Of a stretch of 64,000 bases of DNA, positions 8,729 to 21,200 are shown piece by piece. Where the stretch lies: contig JADJYC010000005.1 in assembly GCA_016719925.1 (NCBI GenBank), positions 248,001-312,000 on the forward strand. Direction: 5' to 3'. The stretch's first letter is position 1. Each line of letters starts with the position of its first letter. Below the pieces are notes generated by a model. It did not search any database. It was not told where the DNA came from and was given only the letters and a program-made list of their open reading frames with translations. Position numbers and translations under genes: made by a program. Source of the DNA: Crocinitomicaceae bacterium (GTDB taxonomy: Bacteria > Bacteroidota > Bacteroidia > Flavobacteriales_D > Crocinitomicaceae).

Positions 8729-11004
8729 ATGGATTTTTTATCAACCTTGAACAAGGAACAGCAAGAAGCAGTAAGACAAACAGAAGGTCCGGTGATGGTA
8801 ATAGCCGGAGCAGGGTCAGGAAAAACGAGGGTTTTAACATTTCGGATTGCCTATTTAATTGCCAAAGGAGTTGATCCTTTTCAGATTCTGGCACTTACCT
8901 TTACCAATAAGGCAGCCAAAGAGATGAAAAATCGTATTGCCTCATTAGTTGGAGAATCTGAAGCAAAAAATATCTCCATGGGTACATTCCATAGTGTCTT
9001 TGCAAGAATTTTGAGAAATCATTCTTTAAAAATAGGATACCCAACCAATTTCACCATTTATGACAGCCAGGATTCAAAGAGTCTGCTCAAAACAATCATT
9101 AAAGAACTGAACCTGGATGATAAAATATACAAACCGTCTTTAGTGCATGGCAGAATTTCAAGTGCTAAAAACAACCTCATCAGTGCTGCAGAATATGAAG
9201 CCAATGCTGAAATTGTTGGTGAAGACAGAATGAGTGCCAAACCCAGGCTTTTTGAAATCTACAAGACTTATGAAAAGCGCTGTTTTATGGCAGGGGCAAT
9301 GGACTTTGATGATTTATTATTTAAGACAAATATTCTTTTCCGGGATCATCCGGATGTACTGCATTATTATCAGCATAAGTTCAGATACGTTCTTGTAGAT
9401 GAGTATCAGGACACCAACTTCTCTCAGTATTTAATTGTAAAAAAAATTGCCGCCGTATTTAATAATATATGTGTTGTTGGAGATGATGCTCAAAGTATAT
9501 ACTCGTTCAGGGGTGCAAACATTGAAAATATTCTGAATTTTAAAAATGATTATCCAGATTATAAAATTTTAAACTGGAGCAGAATTACCGGAGCACCCAA
9601 AATATTGTGAATGCTGCAAACAGTGTCATAGACATGAATAAAGACCAGATCAGAAAAACTGTCTGGACAGCAAATTCAAAAGGTGAACTCATAGATGTCA
9701 TAAGAACCCTTACAGATAATGAAGAGGGAAAAGTTGTTACCAATCACATATATGAGACCAAACAAAATCTGCAAGCAAATAATTCAGACTTTGCAATTCT
9801 TTACCGAACAAACGCACAGTCAAGATCATTCGAAGAATCTCTGAGAAAAATGAATTTGCCCTATAAAATATATGGCGGATTATCATTTTATCAAAGGAAA
9901 GAAATAAAAGATCTGATTTCATACTTCAGGCTGGCTTCAAATTTAACGGATGAAGAAGCTTTGAAACGTGTTATCAATTATCCAAAAAGAGGAATAGGCG
10001 ACAGCACAATTGAACGTGTTATTGTAGCCGCAAATCATTACGGCGTTGCATTGTGGGATATTATTTCAAAGCCGCAGCAGTTCCCCACAGACATTCCATC
10101 CGGATCGATGAATAAAATCTCATCATTTGTAACAATGATTGAAAGTTTCAATGTTCAGCTGCACAAAATTGATGCTCACACTTTAGCAGAAACTATAGCA
10201 AGAAGTTCAGGAATTCTCAAAGAACTTTATGATGATAAATCACCGGAAGGAGTTTCAAGATATGAAAATATTCAGGCATTGCTTTCAGGTATTAAAGAGT
10301 TTACAGAAAACAGAGCCGAAAATGAAACCGCAACGCTGAGCGAATTTCTCGGAGACATTGCATTACTGACAGATGCTGATCAGGAAAATGAAGAATCAAA
10401 AGATCAGATTACACTAATGACTATTCACGCATCCAAAGGGCTAGAATTTCCTTTTGTATATGTTGTTGGTTTGGAAGAGAATTTATTTCCTTCCCAAATG
10501 TCACTGCATTCAAGAACAGAACTGGAAGAAGAAAGACGTCTTTTTTATGTTGCACTTACCCGGGCTGAAAAGCGGGCTGTTCTCACGTACGCCACCAGCA
10601 GATACCGTTTTGGAAATATTATAACCAGCGAACCAAGCAGATTTATTTCAGAAATCAATCCGGAGTTTCTCAATGTTTCCAATCCGACTAGAGGCGGAGG
10701 TGTTTCTTTAAATCAGGTAACATTTGAACGCAAATTAGGTCGTGTCAAGGAACCACTTTTTTCTACTAAATCCCATGAGCGAGAAAAAGAAAATTCTGAT
10801 GAGAACAAAGCGGTTGTCATTACCCCTTCAGACTTAACTGACCTGAAAGTTGGTTATAATGTGATTCATGAGCGATTTGGAAAAGGAAAGGTTATTGGTC
10901 TTGAAGGTAAACCACCTGAAAAAGCAACAGTATTTTTTCCTAAAGTAGGCAACAAACAATTGCTGCTGAAATTTGCGAAACTGGAAATTATCCAGTCTGC
11001 CTAA
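8729..11004 (+). CDS. pcrA: UvrD/PcrA-type ATP-dependent DNA helicase (one-base frame break)
   Basis: Superfamily 1 3'-5' helicase that acts in repair and in clearing recombination or transcription intermediates. The first frame (8729 to about 9575) carries GAGSGKTR (Walker A), TFTNKAAKEM (Ia) and DEYQDTN (Walker B). The second (to 11004) carries TIHASKGLEFP and VALTRAEKR. At 9572-9576 a missing C (AACTGGAG for AACCTGGAG) breaks motif IV; with it the text reads LEQNYRSTQNIVNAAN, exactly the family motif. One gene of about 758 residues. The essential role makes a sequencing error likelier than a pseudogene. Its TAA overlaps the opposing kinase stop codon. Confidence 0.92.
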
Positions 11005-14000
11005 ATCTGAAGTCTCAAGATAATTTTCGTACCTGCAGGATTGCCGTTTTCATCTTTCAGATCAATAATTTCAAAAGGTACAAAAACTGAATTTTTATTT
11101 AAAGATGCGAGTCTTTCTTCAGTAACTTTTAACGCCGTCGATTTGTGATAATTTTCTTTCTGTGCAATTATTTTCGAGGCATTTTCTCTTCCAATTCCAT
11201 TATCCTCAACGGAACACTCAAGTAAATGTTCACCAAGTAATTTAAATGTAACGCGAATGACTCCTTTTCTTTCTGATTTTTTCAAACCGTGAATCAATGC
11301 ATTTTCAACAAAGGGCTGAATAAGTAAAGGCGGTAATATTTCTTCAGAAGTTACCAGATCAGGATCAATCTCAAATTCCAGATCAACATCCACTCCCTGA
11401 TGTCAGTCTTTCAAGCTGAACATAATTTTCAAGTGTTTCTATTTCACTTTCAATTGAAATCGTTTTTTCCCTTGAATTTTCCAAAACACGTCTCATCAGT
11501 TTGGAAAATTTGGCCAGGCATATCTTGCCTTATCACTGTCATTGAGAATGATTAAATTGTGTATTGAATTCAGCACATTAAAAATAAAATGCGGATTCAT
11601 CTGAAGCCGAAGCGCCTTTTGTTCAAGTTCAATCAGATTTTTTTCCATTTCAAGTTTTTCCCGGAGTCGTTTGTTCTTTCTTCTTAATCTGACAACAACA
11701 ACAAGAAAACTATAATTATCATCAATGAAATGATGGAATAATACATGAATTTGAACCACCACTTTTCCCAGTAGGGCTGATCGATTTCAAAAGACAAAGT
11801 AATTGGTTCAACGTCCCAGTTTTCATCTATCGAAGCCTTTACGCTGAAAGAATATTTACCCGGAAATAAATTACCATATGTTGCTTCATGACTGGTTGAT
11901 GATGGAGTCCAGTCTTTATCAATTCCGCTTAATTTCCAGCGGTACCGGATACTGTTACCATGTGTGTAGTGAATTGCTTTAAAACTAAATCCAATGTGAT
12001 TCTTATCATGAGGCAGCAAAAGATCCCTTGTCATTTTTCCATTGTCAAAAAAATCTGCGAACTCTGTTTTTTCAATTGATTCATAAAAATCCGGAAATCT
12101 TCCAATATTAAAAATGGCGGTTCAGATTGTGAATAATTTACCTCACCCCCCTTTGTAAACAAATAAACCATTAACAGTTCCAAACCAGAGATTGCCGAAA
12201 CCATCAGCATAAGCTGCGTTTGAATTAGTCTCCACTCCTTCAAATCCTTCATCAGAATCAAAATGAGTTACCTGAGAAATTGAATAATCTTCTGTGAATT
12301 CAAGTCTATCCAATCCTTTTTCTGAACCTACCCAAAGCTCGTTATTATTATATATGAGCTGATAAATATTATTTGAACTTAATTTATCTGCTGTTGTGAT
12401 CCAGGTCTCAGAAATAATTGAATCGCCGTTCATTGTCAGCTGAAGAATGCCGTTATCGGTAGTACCAATCCAAATGCTGTTTTCAGATAAGGCAGCATTT
12501 CTAAAGCTTACTTGTTCTTTATGCATTATTTCAACTTTCTTTCCATTGATAAATCCATAAGAATTGTCTTCACCAATAAACCAGAGTTTTTCATTATAAA
12601 AAAACATCGCCGCAATCCGCTCAGGGTATTTACCTTCAGAAATTTTGAGTTTGCTGATACTTAAAGTAAGCGGAAATGTTTTTGATTTTATTACACGAAG
12701 AATACCTCCGTTGACAGTAGAAATAAAAACCTCTCCGGTTTTTTTATTTTCAGTAATACTTTTTATCCAATTTGATGTTAAACCACCTTTTTCCTGGGTA
12801 AAATGCAATATGGTGTCTTTGCCTGCGTCACGGTCATAAATTCCAAGACCACTGCTTTCAGTACCAAACCAGATATCTCCGTCTCTGTCCTGAAAAATTG
12901 TGCGCACCTTATCAGAACAAAAACCAAATTCTTCATCAAACAAAGTAGCGGAAGTATCATTGATTCTCATTACACCTGTTCCCTCTGTGCCCAGCCATAA
13001 ATTATTTAAATCATCATTGAGCACAGAATAAATATAGTTTCCATTAAGACCAGATTCAGTTGAGTATTTAATGAAAGGACTGTTTTGAAAAATTGAGATA
13101 CCTCCACCACTTGTTCCAATCCAGATATTATTCCATCTGTCAGCTACAATAGTTCTGATATGATTATTGGCGAGACCATTTTCAGAGCGGTAATTTTTGG
13201 AAATCAATGTTTCTGTATTTAAAACATAAACACCATTGTTTTGGGTGCCAATCCAAATTTCCTTATTCTCAATTACATTCAAAGAAGTAATAATTTCTTC
13301 AGACAGAAATTTCAGATAATCGGGTTGGGATATTCCATCCTTTTTGTCATAAACATAAATACCTCTGCCATAAGTTCCAATCAGCCAATGATCATTGAAC
13401 ATCAGTACACAATTTACTTCATTCACCGGTAAGCCTCTGGCTTTATTTATTTTATTAAAAGGATCATCCAGCTTTAAAATTCCGTCGGTTGTACAAACCC
13501 AAATTTGATTTTGATCATCTGTAAAAAAACTCTGGCAATTTACATCTGACAAATTAGCGTTTTCTTTGAATTTAGTGATCTGCTTATTTTTTACCACATA
13601 TAATCCTGCGTCTGTAGCAAGCAATGTCTGTTCATTATTAAAACAAATATCATTCGTAATCTGCGAAGCAAAATCCAGCCTGTAATTGCCCTGCCATTTT
13701 CCATTTTCTGCAAAAACAGAAACTCCGCCGCGCTGACCAATCCAAATTTCCTTTTCATTTTTTTCAATACAAAAATCCGGTTAGAAATCAGAGAATCATT
13801 TTTTGTAATGTATTTAAAACCCGATCCGTCATAAATACATAAACCTCCGCCCTGTGTTCCAATCCAGGCCCTTTCAAATGAATCAAACGTAATTGCAAAA
13901 GCCTGAGACTGCGGCAAACCTTCTTTGATAGAAACCTGATTAAAATTATACGCCTGACCAAACGCCGGAATGGACAAAATTATTACAGCCAGCAAGGGAA

Positions 14001-14034
14001 TCAGGCAGCGGAATAATTGTAAAAATTGACGCAT
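11001..14034 (-). CDS. Two-component sensor histidine kinase: periplasmic propeller, Y_Y_Y domain, LytS-like kinase (six frame breaks)
   Basis: Membrane sensor kinase. From the N-terminus: signal peptide (LLAVIILSIPAFGQA); many two-component propeller repeats with WIGT..GG signatures (to about 12145); a Y_Y_Y domain with the HGNSIRYRWKLSGIDKDW motif; one TM helix; a short coiled coil; a His_kinase core with LQMNPHFIFNVLNSIHN (phospho-acceptor His); and an HATPase with PPLLIQPFVENALIHG. The frame breaks near 13758-13764 (A7), 12146-12151 (G6 on the coding strand), 12087-12092, 11704-11708, 11514-11520 and 11395-11397. Each is repaired by one base and most are in homopolymers. The restored protein has about 1,010 residues. 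LytS-type kinases usually pair with a LytTR response regulator; none is adjacent. Ligand unknown. Confidence 0.85.
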
Positions 14035-14114
14035 AAAAATTGAATCCGTTCAGTTAATAGTTGATGCTGAATTATCCTGATTTTATTAGTAGTTTCGAAT
14101 ATTAAAGATACACA

Positions 14115-16480
14115 TTGAATCGGATAAAAAAAATACTGACAGGCATTAAAGGCTGGTTAAAAAAATACAGGTATGTATTAGGAGGTATGTTTTTGTTTAT
14201 TTTTTTCATCTGGTTATTTTGTCTACCGGATAAATTATTTCAGGATCCAACTTCTACAGTTTTGTATGACCGAAACGGAAATTTGCTTGGCGCATCTATT
14301 GCGGATGATGGTCAATGGAGATTTCCAGAACCAGATTCTATTCCCTACCGTTTTAAAACGGCATTGATTCAGTTTGAAGACAGGAGTTTTGAGAGTCACT
14401 GGGGAATGAGTATCAGAGGGCTTTCCCGAGCATTATGGCAGAATATAAAAGGAGGAAGAAAAGTAAGCGGAGGAAGTACAATCACCATGCAGCTGATGCG
14501 CATGTCAAGAAAAGGACAGAGCAGAAATATCTGGCAGAAATTAGTGGAAATTTTTTGGGCAACAAGGGCTGAATGGCGTTATTCAAAAGAAGAGATATTG
14601 ACCATGTATGCAGCACATGCTCCGATGGGAGGAAATGTAGTTGGACTTGAGGCCGCAAGCTGGCGATATTTTGGAAGTGCATCACATGAACTCACCTGGG
14701 CAGAGAGTGCAACTCTTGCCGTACTTCCAAATGCGCCATCGCTAATGCATCCCGGAAAAAACAGAGAAGAATTGCTTGCAAAAAGAAACCGACTTCTGGA
14801 TCGGTTATTTGAAATTGGAGAGATGGATTCAACAACCTGGCAATTATCAAAATCAGAACCATTACCTGATGAGCCGCATCCCATGCCAGTTATAGCACCA
14901 CAACTTATGACACGTATCATTAATGACGGACAAAAAGGTCAAATAATTCATACCTCCATTGATGCAAATCTTCAGAAAAGAGTAAATGAAATTGTTCAGT
15001 TGCATCATGAACATCTGAGTTCAAACCAGATTTTTAATGCGGCCGTGTTAGTCATGGATGTTGAAACCGGAGAAGTGCTTTCCTACACCGGCAATGTTCC
15101 TCAACTTGAAGCAGAACATGGTAAAGATGTTGATATGATTACTGCACCAAGAAGTACCGGCAGTATACTCAAACCATTTCTTTATGCTGCTATGCTCCAA
15201 TCCGGTGAAATTACTCCTGAAATGCTGATACAGGATATTCCAACGGTGATGTCTGGTTATAGTCCAAAAAACTACAACCTGAAATATGATGGTGTTATTC
15301 CGGCTGATGATGCACTTGCCAAATCATTGAATGTTCCGCTGGTAAGAATGCTGACCAAACACGGAGTTGCCAAATTTCAGTTTTTACTTTACAAACTAAA
15401 ATTCACAACAATAAATAAAACGCCTGATCATTACGGCCTTTCACTGATACTTGGAGGTGCAGAGGCAACATTATGGGATCTGGTTTCTGCTTATGGAATG
15501 ATGGCGCGCACATTAAACAGATATCCCGACTATGAATATAATTTAAATCAGAAAGCACATTATTCTGCAGATGATACAACTAAAAAAACTGAACTTCCAA
15601 TTATCGATCCCGCATCTTGCTGGTTTACGTTTGAAGCAATGAATGAACTGGCAAGACCAGAAGAAGATGCCAACTGGGAAATGTATTCCACCTCTCAGAA
15701 AATTGCCTGGAAAACAGGGACGAGTTTTGGATTCAGAGATGCCTGGGCGGTTGGTGTAACACCAAAATATGTTGTTGGAGTATGGGTTGGAAATGCTGAC
15801 GGAGAAGGGCGACCGGGATTAATCGGACGAGAGGTTGCAGCACCAATAATGTTTGATGTTTTTTCAGCATTACCAAATTCTGATTGGTTCAGCAAACCTT
15901 TTGATGCAATGGAATCAGTGGATATTTGTATTCAAAGTGGTTATCGCGCAGGTGAATTTTGTGAGCAGACAAAAAAAGAACGGATTCCTGATCCGTCTTT
16001 AAATACACTGGCATGCCCGTATCATAAACTTGTTTATCTGGATGAAACTGGTCAATTTTCAATTAATGCCAGCTGCTATGATCTGAATAAATCAAAAAAA
16101 AAACCTGGTTTAGTTTGCCTGCAGAAGCCGCTTATTATTATAAAAATCATAATCCTGACTATAGTGATATTCCGCCGTTAATGGAGGGTTGTGTCGATGA
16201 AGATAAAGAATATGAACTGGTGATTTTATACCCAAAAAATAACAGCGAAATTTTTGTGCCCGTAAATTTTCAAGAGGAACAGGAAAAAATTGTTCTTGAA
16301 GCAACACACCGCCGAAAAGGAATAAAAGTTTACTGGCATCTGGATGAAACCTATTTAGGATTCACCACAGACATTCATCAAATCTCACTTAGTCCAACTG
16401 AAGGTAAACACCTGCTTTCAGTGGTAGATGAAAATGGCATTACCGCTGCGGTAACATTTGAGGTAAAAGAAAACCAATGA
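14115..16480 (+). CDS. pbpC: Penicillin-binding protein 1C (frame break in A10 run)
   Basis: Bifunctional inner-membrane peptidoglycan synthase. Order: TM helix (residues about 21-38), GT51 transglycosylase (FEDRSFESHWG with the catalytic Glu; SGGSTITMQLMRM), penicillin-binding transpeptidase (STGSILKP with SxxK Ser; KSLN; KTGTSFGFRDAWAVG), and a C-terminal BiPBP_C domain. The frame fails at an A10 run (16094-16103). One more A gives KTWFSLPAEAAYYYKNHNP and restores the last ~120 residues (HLLSVVDENG). Start codon is TTG at 14115, as no ATG fits. About 788 residues. A TAGTTTCG box at 14090-14097 may be its promoter. Confidence 0.9.
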
Positions 16481-16481
16481 T

Positions 16482-16973
16482 TTAATTTTTTGCTATGAGC
16501 ACAGTAGCATAAGCCTGAATGCCTTCACTGGTTCCAACGTATCCCATTTTTTCACCGCGGGTTGCTTTGATGGAAACTACCTCTACATCCACTTCCAGAA
16601 TTTCAGCAATAATTTTTTGCATGGCAGGAATGTGCGGATTCACTTTTGGATGTTCGAGCATGACAGTGCTGTCAAGATTCACAACAGCAAATCCTTTATT
16701 TTTTATCAGGAGAAATGTATCACGCAAAAGAATTTTGCTGTCAGCTCCTTTATATTTCGGATCTGTATCCGGAAAATGAAAACCAATATCTCTGAGATTT
16801 GCAGCACCTAACAAAGCATCACAAATTGCGTGCAGTAAAACATCTGCATCTGAATGACCAACTGCTCCAAAAGGAGCTTCCAACTGTACACCGCCAATAA
16901 ATAAATTGTAGCCTTCTTTCAGCTGATGAATATCAACACCAAATCCAATACGAAAAGAAAAAGGATTATTCAT
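16482..16973 (-). CDS. ispF: 2-C-methyl-D-erythritol 2,4-cyclodiphosphate synthase
   Basis: MEP-pathway enzyme that cyclises CDP-ME-2-phosphate, releasing CMP, on the way to isoprenoids. Metal ligands are in GFGVDIHQL and GHSDADVLLHAICDALLGA. FHFPDTDP and TRGEKMGYVGTSEGI are the other family signatures. About 163 residues from MNNPFSF (16973); an in-frame ATG at 17006 would add 11 non-conserved residues. The start overlaps the end of porV by a few bases, so it is translated from the porV transcript or coupled to it. Its stop is 1 bp from the opposing pbpC stop. Confidence 0.95.
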   Translation of the reverse strand: MNNPFSFRIGFGVDIHQLKEGYNLFIGGVQLEAPFGAVGHSDADVLLHAICDALLGAANLRDIGFHFPDTDPKYKGADSKILLRDTFLLIKNKGFAVVNLDSTVMLEHPKVNPHIPAMQKIIAEILEVDVEVVSIKATRGEKMGYVGTSEGIQAYATVLIAKN

Positions 16974-18197
16974 TTGAAGGAGAAGCATCTTTTCCGGTGC
17001 CTCCAAATTTGAATTTTAATGAAAATCTAACAGTATTTGCAAGCGGATTTGTTCTGTTTGCAACCAGATAAGAAACATCAATTCCAAAAACGCTGTAATA
17101 AACACCAGCACCAAAAGTCAAATATTGTCTTGCACCTTTTGAAGGATGTTCATTGAAATAACCCAATCTGACAGCCAGTGTTGTTGAATACCAATATTCC
17201 AATCCAATTCCAATATTTACTTCGCGAAACTCTTCACCCAAACGTGAATTTTTTCAACCTCATACGTACTGTCTGCATTTTGAAATACATTTCCAGGTGC
17301 ATCATAAAATGACTGAAGAATTCCTGACACAACTGGTACCTGATTGTCTTTTCCTGAAATTATTTCACCGTCAATTCCTCTTTCCGGCGGTGTTGGTACC
17401 AATAATTTATTGAAATCAACTGTAGTCAATAACGAATTATATTTATCCAAACGGATATTTAATCCTGTTCCGACACGAAGATTAGTTGGTAAAAAATCAC
17501 GATGTGAATCTACTGTGTACGCAATTTTATTTCCAATATTTGAAATTGATGTACCAACAGAAAGTGTTGCGTTTTTATTTCCCAAACGGATATCTTCATT
17601 TACATAAGCATAAGATAAATCAACTGCTCCTGCGAGACCTGGCTTTGTTCCTGTAGAACCAACATTTACACCGGCAGTAAGATTTGAATAAACAAATTTA
17701 CCGTTAAAGCCTATCGAACTTCTATCAGAAAGCCTGAAGGCATAACCTCCCAGAACTTCAAATTCATTTGGTGAAAAATCTCTGGTAACAGTTCCGTTTA
17801 CATCAGTGAAAGTAATATTACCTAATGAAAAATAACGGAGTGAACCACCTACGGCATGATTTCTTCCGATTTTGGTATAGCCTGCAAGATAGGATAAGTG
17901 AATATCTTCAACCAATTGTCTCAGCCATGGCGAATAAGAAACACCAAATTCAGCTTTTTCTTTTGAGAAAGATAATTTAGCAGTATTCCAGTGGAATGAA
18001 TTTACATCCGGTGAAGTTGCAACGCCGACATCTCCCATAGCTCCTGCACGGGAATCCGGAGAAATAATCAAAAAAGGAACTGCAGTTGTTATTGTATTCA
18101 GCTGAATAGTAAAATCATCATCATCTTTTGAAAGAGTCTGAGTTAAACCTTTTGAAGCAATTGCAACCAGTAAAAATGCTATTGAGATTCTTTTCAT
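16966..18197 (-). CDS. porV: T9SS outer-membrane protein PorV (LptO) (frame break in A6 run)
   Basis: FadL-like outer-membrane beta-barrel that shuttles T9SS cargo to the PorU sortase. Evidence: signal peptide (MKRISIAFLLVAIASKG), the FLIISPDSRAGAMGDVGVA and HWNTAKLSF motifs of PorV, repeated aromatic-rich strands, and a terminal strand FSLKFKFGG. The frame breaks at an A6 run (coding strand; plus 17249-17254). Seven A restores EKNSRLGEEFREVNIGIG and the last ~90 residues. About 410 residues. It is 52 bp downstream of porU, a pairing known from other Bacteroidota. Confidence 0.93.
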
Positions 18198-18249
18198 TCC
18201 TTATTTATTGACACAAATATACGTAAAAGCAGAGGTATTATTGTACGGT

Positions 18250-21200
18250 CTAAAAAATTACAAGCTTTTCCACCACTTCTTCTTTCTTCCCTTCAGATGA
18301 TGTTACCTGCAGGCGATAAACATATACTCCTCTACCCAGCTCATCTCCGTATTCATCTTTTCCGTCCCATTCAATTCCTTCACTTCTGTATGCGATTGTA
18401 TTTACATTATCAAAAATTGTTTTAACCAGTTTACCTGAAACAGTAAAAATGTCTATTCTGACTTGCAGTGCTGAACAACATTGGTTATGCTCAAAAAAGA
18501 ATTCAGTATGTGTCGTAAAAGGATTTGGATAATTCAACACATGACTGATTCCCAATTCTTCTTCATTCACTACCACGAATTCAAGTTTAGATTCAGATGA
18601 ATTATTGTTTACATCCCAAACTTTAAAAGTAATGTCATGCGGACCTTCTTCGAGTTCAGTAAACTGATATGTTACCTTTCCGCTTTGATAGGTATCCAAA
18701 TCAGCTTCATAAAAATTATTCAGGATGATTGGAGCAGATGTGTTACCATCAATAATTACAGTAATGTCATGTCCTATTCCGTTTCCGGTTGTATTGATTC
18801 CGTTTTCATCTGAAATTTCAGCAATCAGTGTAGGAGTTGAATTTGTTATTCCTCCGTCTGCAAAATTCTGATCATTCATAAAAAGATCAACCAGAGGACC
18901 TGTCTGATCATTCACCCCGTTTGGATCTACTCCGCCAACAATTATAGTTGTATCATATCCGTAAGAATTGGAATTTGTATTATTTGCATAATAACTCACT
19001 TTCCCTTTTCCGTAATTATAATCGATGTCTTTAGGTACAACAAAAGTGCATGTGAAATAACCATTAACGACACTTGATTTTCCTTTGTAAATCACATTGT
19101 TCCTGGCCATGAATCCAAGTACCGGTGAATTTGGATCCTGACCAAGTGTATATTTTAATTTTGCTTTGTCATAAACAGTTGGATATGCAATTCCGTTGTA
19201 TCCGGTAAGAATATTTCCTGCACCATCTTCAAGATGTCCTGAAATTGTAATTTTCGATAATGCTTTTAATGTATCAGTGGCAGATAAAACACTTACACCA
19301 TTAATGCTGTCAGTAACAATCATTGGCTGAGGCTTACCTAGTTTTAAAGCTGGATCTCCAAGTAATGTGAAGTTTCTGATATTATCACTTCCGGCAGTCA
19401 GATTTTTTGTTTGTCTGAGTATTTCACCCAGTGCCAGCGGCTCATCATTTACCTCGTTAAATAAAACCGTATATAAATTCTGGACAAGATCTGTGTTAAC
19501 AGAAACCTGAACCAGTCTGGTGGTAGTCAGTAAACCAACCGCCCCGCCATATGGAGTAATCAAAGTTGTCTCACCCGCCGAAACTCTGCCCGGATCATCA
19601 AACCGGCTGAACTCACAAGTTGCAGAAATGAAAACCGTCAGATTATTAATATTGGTCCATGACTCAATCATGGGAATGGTAACCACTCTTTCTAAAGACA
19701 AACCTGTTTCACCTCCGTGTCCGACATAATTAAATATCAGTGCCCCTTTATTCATATTCTGATTTATTGCTTCTTCAGCACCAGGGTATCTTTGTCCTCC
19801 AGATGTAACGGTTTGCTGATAAGCGTCCAGATAAATTTTAATCACATTCATTTCGGGATGATTTTTTTCTGTGGTATCACTCAGTGCTTCACAGTCATCC
19901 ACAAACTGACCAAAATCTTCGTCATCTGCCATAAGAACAACACGGTTTCTCCAATCACCAAATGTTGAAGAATATCCATCTGAATTGCATTGAACACCAT
20001 TTGCATTGCTATACAGATAGGAGCCAAAATTCATATAATGTTCAATTTTGTCGACAACCTGTTCAGCCTGTTCCAGATTAATTACCGGAATTCGTCCAAT
20101 ACCGACATCCAAAAGATTGGCAGCAGAAATTCCTTCATTATCATCCAGAAAACCAAAAAAATCATCAGCAGTATATGAACTAATATATTCTATGTCTCCG
20201 TTTTCTACACTGTTGTATGTAGGTATCAGATAAAAATTATCCGTGAGTCTGTTTAATGGATCATACGTTCTGTCTCCGAATAAACAAAGATATTTTGGCA
20301 TCAGTAACGGGTCACCTGCAGCCCTGTCATAAAACATTTTCATCAGCCATCTCACGGCAACAGGATCAGCTGCTCCGCCACCAAATTCATTATACACCTG
20401 ACGTATGTCCAGAACATGAACTGACAACCCTTTGTTTCGGTGTAAATCTGCGAGTCTGTTTGCCTGATCTGCTAAAGAAGGATGAGTTACAATTATATAA
20501 TCAGCCTGAGGTAAAGCGTGCAAATCCTGATTTGGAACTGAACTAATTGAAACGGGTGTTAACGCCTGCGAAGCATTGAACGCAACAAATGATCTTAACG
20601 AGTCTGTATTCTGAATAAATGTATAAACCGAACCTGATAATGTTGCAGCAACCTGATTAACATTTAACGGATCCGTAATTTCCCATATACGTGTTGCCGA
20701 ACTAACATTTGAAATTTCAAACTGAGTTGTATTTCCGGCACCAATTGTCTCAAAATTATGGACAAATAACTGAGCAGATCCAAGTGAGAGATTTCGTTTA
20801 TAATTCAGTAAAATATAATCAAGCCAGGCTTCACTGGAAGCGCTCGAACGGGTAAAAGTTGTGCTGAAATTCAATGTTGATGTTGAAGATGTGAAAGTTG
20901 TATTTGATGTACTATATTTTGCTTCAGTATAATTGCTTGAAAGCGTTGGGCAAGTTATAAGACTGACTTGTGAGCCATTCACTGATACTGAAAATGATCC
21001 GGTACCAGATTTTACAGACGAGCCTATTGCCGTAACCATTTCAATGGTCGATCCCGCAGTTATACTTTCAAGATTTGCTGTGAATGTATGTGTTAACTGC
21101 ACATCAAAATGTTCACCCAGCCAACCATCACCAGATTTTAAAAGATTCACATCATCCGTTTCATGCAAAAAATAATTAATACCTGTCGTTGCAATACCCG

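Noticed and set aside
8729..11004. Split helicase as a two-component natural protein
   Set aside because: The break cuts through motif IV (NYRST), and a single C restores it exactly.
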